64,000 nucleotides of DNA from Streptomyces albireticuli (GCF_002192455.1 NZ_CP021744.1:4680001-4744000); one strand, 5' to 3'. Shown: positions 8,095-17,360, counted from the first letter of the stretch. Notes: generated from the sequence alone by a model not told the origin. Program-made: numbers and translations.

Positions 8095-9381
8095 GTGCCG
8101 TCCATCGACGTCGTCGTAGCTCGCGAGATCCTCGACTCGCGAGGCAACCCCACGGTCGAGGTCGAGGTCGGCCTCGACGACGGCTCCACGGGCCGTGCCG
8201 CCGTGCCGTCCGGTGCCTCGACCGGTGCCTTCGAGGCCATCGAGCTCCGTGACGGTGACAAGAACCGTTACCTCGGCAAGGGCGTCGAGAAGGCCGTCCT
8301 GGCCGTCATCGAGCAGATCGGCCCGGAGCTCGTCGGCTACGACGCCACCGAGCAGCGCCTGATCGACCAGGCCATGTTCGACCTGGACGCCACCGACAAC
8401 AAGGGCTCGCTCGGCGCCAACGCCATCCTCGGCGTCTCCCTTGCCGTCGCGCACGCCGCGTCCGAGGCCTCCGACCTGCCGCTCTTCCGCTACCTCGGCG
8501 GCCCGAACGCGCACCTGCTGCCCGTTCCGATGATGAACATCCTCAACGGTGGGTCGCACGCCGACTCCAACGTCGACATCCAGGAGTTCATGATCGCGCC
8601 GATCGGCGCCGAGTCCTTCTCCGAGGCGCTGCGCTGGGGCACCGAGGTCTACCACACCCTCAAGGCCGTCCTGAAGCGCAAGGGCCTGTCCACCGGCCTT
8701 GGCGACGAGGGCGGCTTCGCCCCGAACCTGGGCTCCAACCGCGAGGCCCTCGACCTCATCCTCGAGGCCATCAAGGAGGCCGGTTACACCCCCGGCCAGG
8801 ACGTGGCGCTCGCGCTCGACGTCGCCGCCTCCGAGTTCTACAAGGACGGCGCGTACGAGTTCGAGGGCAAGTCCCGCTCGGCCGCCGAGATGACCGACTA
8901 CTACGCGGAGCTCGTCGCCGCGTATCCGCTGGTCTCCATCGAGGACCCGCTGTTCGAGGACGACTGGGACGGCTGGAAGACCCTCACCGAGCGCCTCGGC
9001 GACAAGGTGCAGATCGTCGGTGACGACCTGTTCGTCACCAACCCCGAGCGCCTCGGCCGCGGCATCGAGGAGGGCGCCGCCAACGCCCTGCTGGTCAAGG
9101 TCAACCAGATCGGCTCGCTGACCGAGACCCTGGACGCCGTCGAGCTGGCCCAGCGCAACGGCTTCAAGTGCATGATGTCGCACCGCTCCGGCGAGACCGA
9201 GGACGTCACCATCGCCGACCTGGCCGTCGCCACCAACTGCGGCCAGATCAAGACCGGTGCCCCGGCCCGCTCCGAGCGTGTCGCCAAGTACAACCAGCTG
9301 CTGCGCATCGAGGAGATCCTCGACGACGCCGCGGTGTACGCGGGCCGCAGCGCCTTCCCGCGGTTCCGCTCCGCGAACTGA
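8095..9381 (+). CDS. eno: Enolase (phosphopyruvate hydratase)
   Basis: A full-length enolase of 428 residues that converts 2-phosphoglycerate to phosphoenolpyruvate in glycolysis. Signatures: ILDSRGNPTVEVEV at the N-terminus, GGSHADSNVDIQEFM, GDEGGFAPNL (catalytic Glu), VSIEDPLFEDDW, GDDLFVTNPERL, LLVKVNQIGSLTET (catalytic Lys) and SHRSGETEDVTIADLAV. It starts at GTG with AAGGAG eight bases upstream. It is very strongly codon biased, as expected of a highly expressed gene. It is followed by a 17-bp perfect terminator. Confidence 0.98.
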   Translation: MPSIDVVVAREILDSRGNPTVEVEVGLDDGSTGRAAVPSGASTGAFEAIELRDGDKNRYLGKGVEKAVLAVIEQIGPELVGYDATEQRLIDQAMFDLDATDNKGSLGANAILGVSLAVAHAASEASDLPLFRYLGGPNAHLLPVPMMNILNGGSHADSNVDIQEFMIAPIGAESFSEALRWGTEVYHTLKAVLKRKGLSTGLGDEGGFAPNLGSNREALDLILEAIKEAGYTPGQDVALALDVAASEFYKDGAYEFEGKSRSAAEMTDYYAELVAAYPLVSIEDPLFEDDWDGWKTLTERLGDKVQIVGDDLFVTNPERLGRGIEEGAANALLVKVNQIGSLTETLDAVELAQRNGFKCMMSHRSGETEDVTIADLAVATNCGQIKTGAPARSERVAKYNQLLRIEEILDDAAVYAGRSAFPRFRSAN

Positions 9382-9431
9382 ACGAACGGCAAGGGCTGAG
9401 AAAACTCCCCCGGGAGAGTCGACAGCCTCAC

Positions 9432-9472
9432 TACGTCCCCGGCCACGGTCCCGTACCGTGGCCGGGGACGTA
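9432..9472 (+). terminator. Perfect 17-bp hairpin terminator after eno
   Basis: Arms TACGTCCCCGGCCACGG (9432-9448) and its exact complement (9456-9472) with loop TCCCGTA. The next gene begins 21 bases later. Confidence 0.88.
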
Positions 9473-9493
9473 CGTTCGTAACGGGGAGGCGAT

Positions 9494-9964
9494 GTGGTGG
9501 CTGACCGGTTCTCCACCGCGACCAAGCTCAAGGCGCTCGGCACGGTGCTCGTCAACGGGCCCTCGGCCCGGGTCTACCGCGCCAAGCCGCCCCGCCGCAG
9601 CCGGCTGACCGGCCGCGCGGCGCTCCTCGCGCTCGTCGTCTGCTCCCTGGTCGTCGCCCTCGCCTACCCCATGCGCCAGTGGGTCACCCAGCGCTCGGAC
9701 ATCGCCGACCAGCGGCGCCAGTCCGAGCGGGCGCGCGAGCAGGTCCAGGAGCTGCTGGACCACAAGGCGCGCCTGGAGGACCCGGCCTACGTCGAGCAGC
9801 AGGCGCGCGAACACCTGCACTACGTACGCGAGGGCGAGACCGGCTACAGCGTGGTCGACGGCAGCGGCGACGCCAAGCGGCCCGAGGACCAGGGGGCCGC
9901 GGACCGCCCCTGGTACAGCAACCTCTGGGACGGCGTGGACACCGCCGACGCCGACACACCCTGA
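9494..9964 (+). CDS. Septum formation initiator, FtsB/DivIC family
   Basis: A 156-residue bitopic membrane protein: basic cytoplasmic N-terminus, one membrane segment (about 44-62, ALLALVVCSLVVALAYPM), then a coiled coil (IADQRRQSERAREQVQELLDHKARLEDPAYVEQQAREHL) that contains the family's DPxYxExxAR-type motif, and an acidic C-terminus. Family members join FtsL and FtsQ in the divisome. Start is GTG 9494 (a second GTG follows directly) behind GGGGAGG. It lies in the conserved eno-divIC-DUF501-ppx series. Confidence 0.9.
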   Translation: MVADRFSTATKLKALGTVLVNGPSARVYRAKPPRRSRLTGRAALLALVVCSLVVALAYPMRQWVTQRSDIADQRRQSERAREQVQELLDHKARLEDPAYVEQQAREHLHYVREGETGYSVVDGSGDAKRPEDQGAADRPWYSNLWDGVDTADADTP

Positions 9965-10018
9965 GCCGCACCCCCGACCCCGATCCGAGACCGAGTACGA
10001 GCGAGCACGAGCGAGCAC

Positions 10019-10549
10019 ATGGACACCCCTCCTCCGAAGACCGAGCCCACCGAGCCCACCGACGCGGACATCGCCGCGTTCAAGGAGCAGCTGGGCCGCC
10101 CGCCGCGCGGGCTGCGCACGATCGCCCACCGCTGCCCCTGCGGCAACCCCGACGTCGTCGAGACCCAGCCGCGGCTGGAGGACGGCACGCCGTTCCCGAC
10201 GCTGTACTACCTCACCTGCCCGCGCGCGGCCTCCGCGATCGGCACGCTGGAGGCGGACGGCGTCATGAAGGAGATGACGGCGCGCCTGAAGACCGACCCG
10301 GAGCTGGCCGCCGCCTACCAGGCGGCGCACGACGACTACATCACGCGCCGCGACGCGATCGAGGTGCTGGAGGGCTTCCCGAGCGCGGGCGGCATGCCGG
10401 ACCGCGTGAAGTGCCTGCACGTCCTCGTCGGCCACTCGCTGGCCGCGGGCCCGGGCGTGAACCCGCTGGGCGACGAGGCCCTCGCGATGCTCCCCGAGTG
10501 GTGGGCGAAGGGCCCGTGCGTGAGCCCCTGCGGAGGTGACGAGAAGTGA
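10019..10549 (+). CDS. DUF501 family protein
   Basis: A 176-residue cytosolic protein of the actinobacterial DUF501 family (biochemical function unknown). Notable features are a cluster of conserved Cys/His (RCPCGNPDVVETQPRLEDGTPFPTLYYLTCPR; HVLVGHSLAAGPGVNPLGDEAL), suggesting a metal-binding or structural role. Its last codons overlap the start of ppx by four bases (GTGA), so the two are translationally coupled. The pairing divIC-DUF501-ppx is conserved in actinomycetes. Confidence 0.9.
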   Translation: MDTPPPKTEPTEPTDADIAAFKEQLGRPPRGLRTIAHRCPCGNPDVVETQPRLEDGTPFPTLYYLTCPRAASAIGTLEADGVMKEMTARLKTDPELAAAYQAAHDDYITRRDAIEVLEGFPSAGGMPDRVKCLHVLVGHSLAAGPGVNPLGDEALAMLPEWWAKGPCVSPCGGDEK

Positions 10550-11487
10550 CCCGCGTCGCCGCGGTGGACTGCGGCACGAACTCCATCCGCCTGCTGGTCG
10601 CCGACCTGGATCCGGCCACCGGGGAGCTCACCGAGCTGGACCGCCGGATGACGATCGTCCGGCTCGGCCAGGGCGTGGACCGCACCGGCCGGCTGGCCGA
10701 CGAGGCCCTGGAGCGGACCTTCGCCGCCTGCCGGGAGTACGCCGGGGTCATCCGCGAGCTGAAGGCCGAGCGCACCCGCTTCGTGGCGACCTCCGCCTCG
10801 CGCGACGCGGAGAACCGCGCGGACTTCGTGCGCGGGGTCGTGGAGATCCTGGGCGTGGAGCCCGAGGTGATCAGCGGTGACCAGGAGGCGGAGTTCTCCT
10901 TCACCGGCGCGACCAAGGAGCTGACCGGCCGCGACGACCTGGCGAAGCCGTATCTGGTGGTCGACATCGGCGGCGGCTCCACGGAGTTCGTCGTGGGCGA
11001 GGACCGGGTGCGGGCCGCGCGCAGCGTGGACGTGGGCTGCGTCCGGATGACGGAGCGTCATCTGGTGCGGGACGGCGAGGTGTCCGACCCGCCGGCGGCC
11101 GACCGGATCGCCGCGATGAAGGCGGACATCGAGGCCGCCCTGGACCTCGCGGAGGAGACCGTTCCGCTGGGCGAGGCGAAGACGCTCGTGGGGCTGGCCG
11201 GCTCGGTCACCACGGTCGCGGCGATCGCCCTCGGCCTCCAGGAGTACGACTGGTCGGTGATCCACCACTCCCGTATCTCGCTGGAACGGGTGCAAGAGAT
11301 CACCGACGAGCTGCTGACGTCGACGCACGAACAGCGTGCGGCGATCCCCGTGATGCACCCGGGCCGGGTCGACGTGATCGCCGCCGGGGCGCTCGTGCTG
11401 CGCTCGATCATGGAGCGCATAGGCGCCCAGGAGGTCGTCGTGAGCGAGCACGACATCCTCGACGGGATCGCCTGGAGCGTCGCCTGA
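10546..11487 (+). CDS. ppx: Ppx/GppA-type exopolyphosphatase
   Basis: A 313-residue ASKHA-fold phosphatase. It has VAAVDCGTNSIRLLVAD (phosphate loop), FVATSASRDAENR, EVISGDQEAEFSF (catalytic Glu region), YLVVDIGGGSTEFVVG and GLAGSVTTVAAIAL. It hydrolyses terminal phosphate from polyphosphate or (p)ppGpp. It is the short actinobacterial form lacking the C-terminal HD domain of E. coli Ppx. It is coupled to the DUF501 gene by a GTGA overlap and followed by a Rex-like site and a terminator. Confidence 0.92.
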   Translation: MTRVAAVDCGTNSIRLLVADLDPATGELTELDRRMTIVRLGQGVDRTGRLADEALERTFAACREYAGVIRELKAERTRFVATSASRDAENRADFVRGVVEILGVEPEVISGDQEAEFSFTGATKELTGRDDLAKPYLVVDIGGGSTEFVVGEDRVRAARSVDVGCVRMTERHLVRDGEVSDPPAADRIAAMKADIEAALDLAEETVPLGEAKTLVGLAGSVTTVAAIALGLQEYDWSVIHHSRISLERVQEITDELLTSTHEQRAAIPVMHPGRVDVIAAGALVLRSIMERIGAQEVVVSEHDILDGIAWSVA

Positions 11488-11507
11488 CGGGCGCCGCGGA
11501 AAAAGGT

Positions 11508-11525
11508 TCGTGAAATCCTTCACAT
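11508..11525. promoter_or_regulatory. Rex-like redox operator upstream of ndh
   Basis: TCGTGAAATCCTTCACAT matches the Streptomyces Rex operator (TTGTGAA, N4, TTCACAA) at 12 of 14 defined positions, with a perfect GTGAA/TTCAC palindrome. Rex senses the NADH/NAD+ ratio, and ndh is a known Rex target in S. coelicolor. The site is more than 300 bases from the ndh start and on the ppx side of the 11551-11570 hairpin, so a long leader or a second promoter is implied. The rest of the 355-base gap shows no gene. Confidence 0.6.
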
Positions 11526-11550
11526 GAAAAAATGGCCGACGGGCCACGGC

Positions 11551-11570
11551 AGGGGACCTTTGGGTCCCCT
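11551..11570 (+). terminator. Hairpin between ppx and ndh
   Basis: AGGGGACC, loop TTTG, GGTCCCCT, then TTTGTCC. It is a compact stem with a short T-rich tail. It should end the ppx transcript. If a Rex-controlled promoter lies upstream it would also act as an attenuator. Confidence 0.72.
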
Positions 11571-11842
11571 TTGTCCGTCCCGGGGGTCGTCACGGCCGGA
11601 ATGGGTCCGGTTTCTGGTGGGTTAAAGGAACGTTTATGCAGGCGGCCACGGAGCAGTGGTCCAGTCGCCTCACACGCCACAAGTCCAGTTCAGTGGGGGT
11701 GCACAACGCACGCCCGGACGGAGTGGTTCCCTTTCGGCACCATGACATGGGTCACGGAGGCGGCGGAGTGTAGCAGACAGGTCCCCACACCTTGTGAAGG
11801 GGCTCACGAGCACCCCTGTCGGGAGTGCTGGATACTCGAAAC

Positions 11843-13228
11843 ATGAGCACCACGGAGCGTCCACGGATCCTCGTAGTAGGCGGCGGGTACGTCGGCCTGT
11901 ACGCGGCGCGCCGCATCCTGAAGAAGATGCGGTACGCGGAGGCGACCGTCACAGTCGTCGACCCGCGCTCGTACATGACCTACCAGCCCTTCCTGCCCGA
12001 AGCAGCTGCCGGCAGCATCTCCCCCCGCCACGTCGTGGTGCCGCTGCGACGCGTGCTCCCCAAGGCGGAGGTCCTCACCGGCCGCGTCACCACCATCGAT
12101 CAGGACCGCAAGGTCGCCACGGTCGCGCCGCTCGTCGGCGAGGCCTACGAGCTGCCCTTCGACTACCTGGTCATCGCGCTCGGCGCGGTCTCCCGCACCT
12201 TCCCGATCCCCGGCCTGGCCGAGAACGGCATCGGCATGAAGGGCATCGAGGAGGCCATCGGCCTGCGCAACCACGTCCTGGAGCAGCTCGACAAGGCCGA
12301 CTCCACGACCGACGAGGAGATCCGCCGCAAGGCGCTCACCTTCGTCTTCATCGGTGGCGGCTTCGCCGGCGCCGAGACGGTCGGCGAGGTCGAGGACATG
12401 GCCCGCGACGCCGCGAAGTACTACCCGAACGTCAAGCGCGAGGACATGCGCTTCGTCCTGGTCGACGCCGCGGACAAGATCCTTCCCGAGGTCGGGCCGA
12501 AGCTCGGCGCGTACGGCAAGGAGCACCTGGAGAGCCGTGGGGTCGAGATCCACCTCTCCACCTCGATGGACTCCTGCATCGACGGCCACGTCGTGCTGAA
12601 GAACGGCCTTGAGGTCGACTCCAACACGATCGTGTGGACCGCGGGCGTCAAGCCCAACCCGGCGCTGTCCCGCTTCGGCCTGCCGCTGGGTCCGCGCGGC
12701 CACGTCGACACCTCCGAGACCCTCCAGGTCCAGGGCACCGACTACATCTGGGCCGCGGGCGACAACGCCCAGGTCCCGGACATGATCGGCCGCAAGGCCG
12801 GCAACCCCAACGCCTGGTGCCCGCCGAACGCCCAGCACGCGCTGCGGCAGGCCAAGGTCCTCGGCGACAACGTCATCTCGGGCATGCGCGGCTTCCCGCA
12901 GAAGACGTACGAGCACGCCAACAAGGGTGCGGTGGCGGGCCTCGGCCTCCACAAGGGCGTCGCGATGATCGTCATGGGCAAGATGAAGATCAAGCTCAAG
13001 GGCCGTCTCGCCTGGTACATGCACCGTGGCTACCACGGTCTGGCCATGCCGACCTGGAACCGCAAGATCCGCGTCTTCGCGGACTGGACCCTCGGCATGT
13101 TCCTCAAGCGCGAGGTCGTCTCGCTCGGCGCCATGGAGAACCCGCGCGACGAGTTCTACGAGGCGGCCAAGCCGGCCCCCAAGCCGCAGGACGCCTCGGC
13201 GCCCTCGCAGAAGGCCAAGGCTTCCTGA
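11843..13228 (+). CDS. ndh: Type II NADH dehydrogenase
   Basis: A 461-residue single-subunit, non-proton-pumping NADH:quinone oxidoreductase. Two Rossmann motifs are seen: FAD site (ILVVGGGYVGLYAARRI, about residues 10-26) and NAD(P)H site (TFVFIGGGFAGAETVGEVED, about 170). Other landmarks are YLVIALGAVSRTF, a C-terminal FAD contact YIWAAGDNAQVPD, and an amphipathic C-terminal region for membrane association. The ATG at 11843 places the first GGG motif at the usual distance. An in-frame upstream start at 11825 adds only six residues. Regulation by Rex is suggested by the upstream operator. Confidence 0.93.
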   Translation: MSTTERPRILVVGGGYVGLYAARRILKKMRYAEATVTVVDPRSYMTYQPFLPEAAAGSISPRHVVVPLRRVLPKAEVLTGRVTTIDQDRKVATVAPLVGEAYELPFDYLVIALGAVSRTFPIPGLAENGIGMKGIEEAIGLRNHVLEQLDKADSTTDEEIRRKALTFVFIGGGFAGAETVGEVEDMARDAAKYYPNVKREDMRFVLVDAADKILPEVGPKLGAYGKEHLESRGVEIHLSTSMDSCIDGHVVLKNGLEVDSNTIVWTAGVKPNPALSRFGLPLGPRGHVDTSETLQVQGTDYIWAAGDNAQVPDMIGRKAGNPNAWCPPNAQHALRQAKVLGDNVISGMRGFPQKTYEHANKGAVAGLGLHKGVAMIVMGKMKIKLKGRLAWYMHRGYHGLAMPTWNRKIRVFADWTLGMFLKREVVSLGAMENPRDEFYEAAKPAPKPQDASAPSQKAKAS

Positions 13229-13274
13229 GTCCGCTGGTCCGATCCGCGGAGCTCGCGCTACCGCGGTCGTCGTA

Positions 13275-13317
13275 GCCGAAAGGCGTCCACCAATCCGTGG
13301 GGTGGGCGCCTTTCGGC
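13275..13317 (+). terminator. Hairpin after ndh
   Basis: 17-base arms (GCCGAAAGGCGTCCACC and complement with one G-U) around a 9-base loop. It ends the ndh transcript before the cfa-type gene. Confidence 0.82.
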
Positions 13318-13433
13318 GTGTTCGGAAGCGCAGAGTTGATCTAGTCTGACGGAACGGGACTACCGGACCCACTCCGGGTGTTTAGGTGTCAGTTGAACGT
13401 TTCTCCTGACCTTGCATCATGGAGGTGTGCGAC

Positions 13434-14837
13434 ATGGCCGACGCCGCCCGACGGCTCACCGCGCTCGCGGAACAGGTGCTGGGAGCCCCGCTCCCGATCC
13501 GGCTCCGCGCCTGGGACCGCAGCGAGTACGGCCCGCCGGGCACACCCGTCCTGGTCGTCCGCCGCCGCCGGGCCCTGCGCCGGCTGCTGTGGAAGCCGGG
13601 CGAACTCGGCCTGGCCCGCGCCTGGGTGGCGGGTGACCTCGACGTCGAGGGCGATCTCTACGAGGCGCTGGACCTGCTCGCGGGCTCCCTCTGGGAGCGC
13701 GGCGAGGACGCCGCGGGACCCACGGGCCTCGCGGCCCTGCTGACCGCCGCGCGCGACCCGCGGCTGCGCGGCGCCGCCCGCGAGCTGGTCAAGCTCGCCG
13801 GGCCCGGACTCCGCCCCCGGCCCCCGCGCGAAGAGGCCCGCAGGACCGGCGGACGGCTGCACACCCTGCGCCGCGACAAGGCCTCCATCAGCCACCACTA
13901 CGACGTCGGCAACCCCTTCTACGAGCGCGTCCTCGGCCCCTCGATGGTCTACTCCTGCGCGTACTGGGGGACCGGGGAGGACGGGGTGAGCAGCCTGGAG
14001 GACGCCCAGCGCGCCAAGCTCGACCTCGTCTGCCGCAAGCTGGCCCTGGAACCGGGCCAGCGGCTGCTGGACGTCGGCTGCGGCTGGGGCTCGATGGTGC
14101 TCCACGCGGCCCGCGAGTACGGCGTCAGCGCCGTCGGCATCACCCTCTCCGAGGAACAGGCCGCCTACGCCCGGAAGCGCGTCGCCGAGGCCGGTCTGAC
14201 GGACCGTATCGAGATCCGGGTCCAGGACTACCGCGAGATCGCCGACGGGCCCTTCGACGCCGTCTCCTCGATCGGGATGGCCGAGCACGTGGGCTCCGCG
14301 CTCTACGCCGAGTACGCCGCCGACCTGCACGCCCTGCTGAAGCCGGGCGGCCGGCTGCTCAACCACCAGATCGCCCGCCGCCCGCTGCGCGACGAGGCGG
14401 CCTACGAGGTCGACGAGTTCATCGACCGCTATGTCTTCCCGGACGGCGAACTGGCCCCGGTCGGCCGGACCGTCGCCCAGTTGGAGGAGGCGGGCTTCGA
14501 GGTCCGGGACGTGGAGGCGCTGCGCGAGCACTACGCGCTGACCCTGCGCCGCTGGGTGGCCAACCTGGAGACCCACTGGGACGAGGCCGTCGAGCTCACC
14601 TCGCCCGGCCGCGCCCGGGTCTGGCGGCTCTACATGGCCGCGTCCGCGCTGTCCTTCGAGCGCAACCGGATCGGCGTCAACCAGGTCCTCGCGGTCCGTA
14701 CCCCGGTGTCGGGGAGGCCGGGGTGCCGCTGCGCCCGCGCGACTGGCGCTGACGCCCGCGCCCCCTTCCCGTACGGAAAACGGGTCCGGCCCCGCAGCAC
14801 GCGCTGCGGGGCCGGACCCGTACCGAAGGGGGAGTGA
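13434..14837 (+). CDS. Cyclopropane-fatty-acyl-phospholipid synthase family methyltransferase, apparent frameshift at the 3' end
   Basis: A SAM-dependent methyltransferase of the Cfa/mycolic acid synthase family: HHYDVGNPFYERVLGPSMVYSCAYW, motif I LLDVGCGWGSMVLHAA, VGITLSEEQAAYARKR and SIGMAEHVG. It probably methylates or cyclopropanates unsaturated phospholipid acyl chains at the membrane. The start is ATG 13434 with GGAGG six bases upstream. After TPVSG (about codon 427) the frame departs from the expected ending. Restoring one G in the run at 14711-14714 gives EAGVPLRPRDWR and a stop at 14750-14752, just before the terminator. As written, the frame reads straight through the terminator to 14837. 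A sequencing error or a recent indel is likely. Confidence 0.88.
   Translation: MADAARRLTALAEQVLGAPLPIRLRAWDRSEYGPPGTPVLVVRRRRALRRLLWKPGELGLARAWVAGDLDVEGDLYEALDLLAGSLWERGEDAAGPTGLAALLTAARDPRLRGAARELVKLAGPGLRPRPPREEARRTGGRLHTLRRDKASISHHYDVGNPFYERVLGPSMVYSCAYWGTGEDGVSSLEDAQRAKLDLVCRKLALEPGQRLLDVGCGWGSMVLHAAREYGVSAVGITLSEEQAAYARKRVAEAGLTDRIEIRVQDYREIADGPFDAVSSIGMAEHVGSALYAEYAADLHALLKPGGRLLNHQIARRPLRDEAAYEVDEFIDRYVFPDGELAPVGRTVAQLEEAGFEVRDVEALREHYALTLRRWVANLETHWDEAVELTSPGRARVWRLYMAASALSFERNRIGVNQVLAVRTPVSGRPGCRCARATGADARAPFPYGKRVRPRSTRCGAGPVPKGE
14781..14820. terminator. Bidirectional 18-bp perfect terminator
   Basis: Arms 14781-14798 and 14803-14820 (CGGGTCCGGCCCCGCAGC and exact complement) with loop ACGC, flanked by CCTTC/GAAGG. 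It sits between the convergent cfa-type and ABC permease genes. It lies inside the frame-extended cfa reading frame, which argues that the extension is artefactual. Confidence 0.88.
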
Positions 14838-14840
14838 CCG

Positions 14841-17360
14841 CTACTCGGCCTTGATCGCGGCGAGCATGTTGAGCTTCGCCGCCCGGCGGGCCGGCCACAG
14901 TGCGGCCAGCACGCCGACCAGGGCGGCCAGCAGCAGGAAGACGCCCATCCGGCCCCAGGGGAGCACCAGCTCGTAGGTGCTGATGCCCTTCCTGATGAGG
15001 TCGCCGGCGGCCCAGCCGAAGAAGACGCCCAGGCCCACGCCCATCACACCGCCGAAGAGCGAGATGATCAGCGACTCCAGGCGCACCATCCGCTTGATGC
15101 CCTTGCGGTCCAGGCCGATGGCGCGCAGCATGCCGATCTCCTGCTGGCGCTCGAAGACCGACATCGCCAGGGTGTTGATGACACCGAGGACGGCGACGAT
15201 CACGGCCATGGCCAGCAGGCCGTAGAGCATGTTCAGGAGCAGGCTGATGGCCTTGGAGATGCCGTCGGAGATGTCCTGCTTGGTCTGGATCTGGATGGCG
15301 GGGTTGTCGCCGAGGGCCTTGCGCAGGGAGTCCTCGGTGCTGTCGCTCACGCCGCCCTTGGTCTTGACCATCACCTGCCGGTCGTCGACCTGGCTCTGAT
15401 GCGGGGTCAGGGTCTTGAGGTCGACCATGATGCCGCGCATCAGGTCGTTGCCCTTGTAGACGCCGGAGACCGTCAGCCGGCCCTGCTTGCCGTCCTCGAA
15501 GGTGACGGGGAAGGACGAGCCGAGCTTCCAGTGCTTGGTGCGGGCGGTGGCGTCGTCGACGACGACCTTGTCGCCGGTGAGCCCGCCGAAGGAGCCCGCG
15601 GTGAAGTCGAGGTTCGTCAGCTTGCCGATGGTCCGGCCGTTGACGCCGGTGAGCTGCTCGTGGTCGCCGTCGATCCGGGACGGGGAGCCGCGCAGCGGGC
15701 TGGCGGCGGTGACGTCCGGGTGGGCGGAGAGCTTCTTCGCCACGTCGGTGGAGAGCGGGGTCATGCTGGCCATGGAGACGACGTAGTCGGCCTTCAGGGA
15801 GCCAGTGGCCATCTTGTCGATGGCCTGCTGCACACTGCCGGCGATCACGGTGAGGCCGGTGATCAGGGTGAGGCCGATCATCAGCGCGGAGGCGGTGGCG
15901 GCGGTGCGGCGCGGGTTGCGGACCGCGTTCTGCCGGGCCAGCTTGCCGGGCATGCCGAACAGGCGCAGGACGGGCGCCGCGGCGGCGATCACCGGGCGGG
16001 AGATCAGCGGCGTCAGCACGAACACGCCGATCAGGACCAGGGCCGCGCCGAGGCCCATCATGGTGGAGCTGGAGGCGGTCAGGACGACCGCGGCGCCGAG
16101 AGCGGTCAGGACGCCGCCGATGGAGTTGCGGACCACCAGGGACTTGGTGGTGGCGACGGCGTGCACGCTGTTCATCGCGGCCACCGGCGGGATCTTCGCG
16201 GCGCGGCGGCCGGGCAGCCAGGCGGCGAGCATGGTGACGACGACGCCGACGACCAGCGAGGTGACGACGGTGCCGGGGGAGACGACGAGCGGGCCGTCGG
16301 GGACGGTGGCCCCGGTGCCGCCGATCAGGCCGCGCAGCCCGGCGCCGATGCCGATGCCCGCGAGCAGGCCCGCGACGCCGGCGACGGAGCCCACGACGAA
16401 GGCCTCGATGAGCACCGAGCGGGTGACCTGGCGGCGGCTGGCGCCGACCGCGCGCATCAGCGCGAGCTCCTTGGTGCGCTGGGCGACCAGCATGGTGAAG
16501 GTGTTGGCGATGATGAAGACGCCGACGAACAGCGAGATGCCGGCGAAGACCAGCAGGCTGGTCCGCATGCCGTCCATGCCCTGGGCGATGATCTTGGCTT
16601 CGTCGTCGGCGAGCTGCTTGCCGGTCGTGGCCTCGGTGTCCTTGGGCAGGACCTTCTCGACCGCGGACTTCAGGGCGGCCTGCGAGGTGCCGGCCGCGGC
16701 CTTGACGTCGATCTGGTCGAACTCGCCGGGCTTGCCGTAGAGCTTCTGCGCCGTGGCGGTGTCGAAGAGGGCGAGGCTGCCGCCGGCGGAGACGTTGCCG
16801 TCGTCGGTGGTGAAGACGCCGGTGAGCTTCTGCGGGAGGACGGGGCCGTCGACGGAGATCCGGACGGTGTCGCCGACCTTGTACCCGGCGCGGTCGGCGG
16901 TCTTCTCGTCCAGCGCGACCTCGCCCGCGCCGTGGGGCGCGCGGCCGCTCTTGAGCGGGTAGCGGGGGTCCTTGCCGTCGGCGCCGGGGTAGTAGTTGGC
17001 ACCGGAGGAGTTGAAGCCCTCGCCGGCGAGCTTGCCCTTCTTGTCGGCGACGGCGGCGAAGCCGTTGACCGAGCCGGTGGCGGAGGCGGCGCCCGGGACC
17101 TTGGCCACCTGGTCGAGCAGGCTCTGGGAGAGCCGCGGGGCCGCGCCCGGGTTGCTCTTGTCGCTGTCCTGCTTGTGCGGCTGCACGGCGACGTCGACGC
17201 CGGTGAAGCCCTTCTGGGAGCTCTTCTGGTAGGCGTCCGAGATGGTGTTGGTGAAGACCAGGGTGCCGGAGACGAAGGCCACGCCGAGCATGACGGCGAG
17301 GACGGTCATCAGCAGCCTGGCCTTGTGCGCGAGCACATTGCGCAAGGCGGTACGGAACAT
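14841..17360 (-). CDS. ABC transporter permease, FtsX/MacB family
   Basis: An 839-residue permease: N-terminal membrane segment (about 15-40), a large extracytoplasmic MacB-type periplasmic core domain, three membrane segments with an FtsX domain (about 265-400), a second membrane cluster and extracytoplasmic domain, and a C-terminal FtsX domain (about 700-835, VFERQQEIGMLRAIGLDRKGIKRMVRLESL). The duplicated FtsX layout is the actinobacterial mechanotransmission-type exporter, often for antimicrobial peptides, lipids or stress response. It is encoded directly downstream of its ATPase (about 90 bases). Confidence 0.92.
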   Translation of the reverse strand: MFRTALRNVLAHKARLLMTVLAVMLGVAFVSGTLVFTNTISDAYQKSSQKGFTGVDVAVQPHKQDSDKSNPGAAPRLSQSLLDQVAKVPGAASATGSVNGFAAVADKKGKLAGEGFNSSGANYYPGADGKDPRYPLKSGRAPHGAGEVALDEKTADRAGYKVGDTVRISVDGPVLPQKLTGVFTTDDGNVSAGGSLALFDTATAQKLYGKPGEFDQIDVKAAAGTSQAALKSAVEKVLPKDTEATTGKQLADDEAKIIAQGMDGMRTSLLVFAGISLFVGVFIIANTFTMLVAQRTKELALMRAVGASRRQVTRSVLIEAFVVGSVAGVAGLLAGIGIGAGLRGLIGGTGATVPDGPLVVSPGTVVTSLVVGVVVTMLAAWLPGRRAAKIPPVAAMNSVHAVATTKSLVVRNSIGGVLTALGAAVVLTASSSTMMGLGAALVLIGVFVLTPLISRPVIAAAAPVLRLFGMPGKLARQNAVRNPRRTAATASALMIGLTLITGLTVIAGSVQQAIDKMATGSLKADYVVSMASMTPLSTDVAKKLSAHPDVTAASPLRGSPSRIDGDHEQLTGVNGRTIGKLTNLDFTAGSFGGLTGDKVVVDDATARTKHWKLGSSFPVTFEDGKQGRLTVSGVYKGNDLMRGIMVDLKTLTPHQSQVDDRQVMVKTKGGVSDSTEDSLRKALGDNPAIQIQTKQDISDGISKAISLLLNMLYGLLAMAVIVAVLGVINTLAMSVFERQQEIGMLRAIGLDRKGIKRMVRLESLIISLFGGVMGVGLGVFFGWAAGDLIRKGISTYELVLPWGRMGVFLLLAALVGVLAALWPARRAAKLNMLAAIKAE

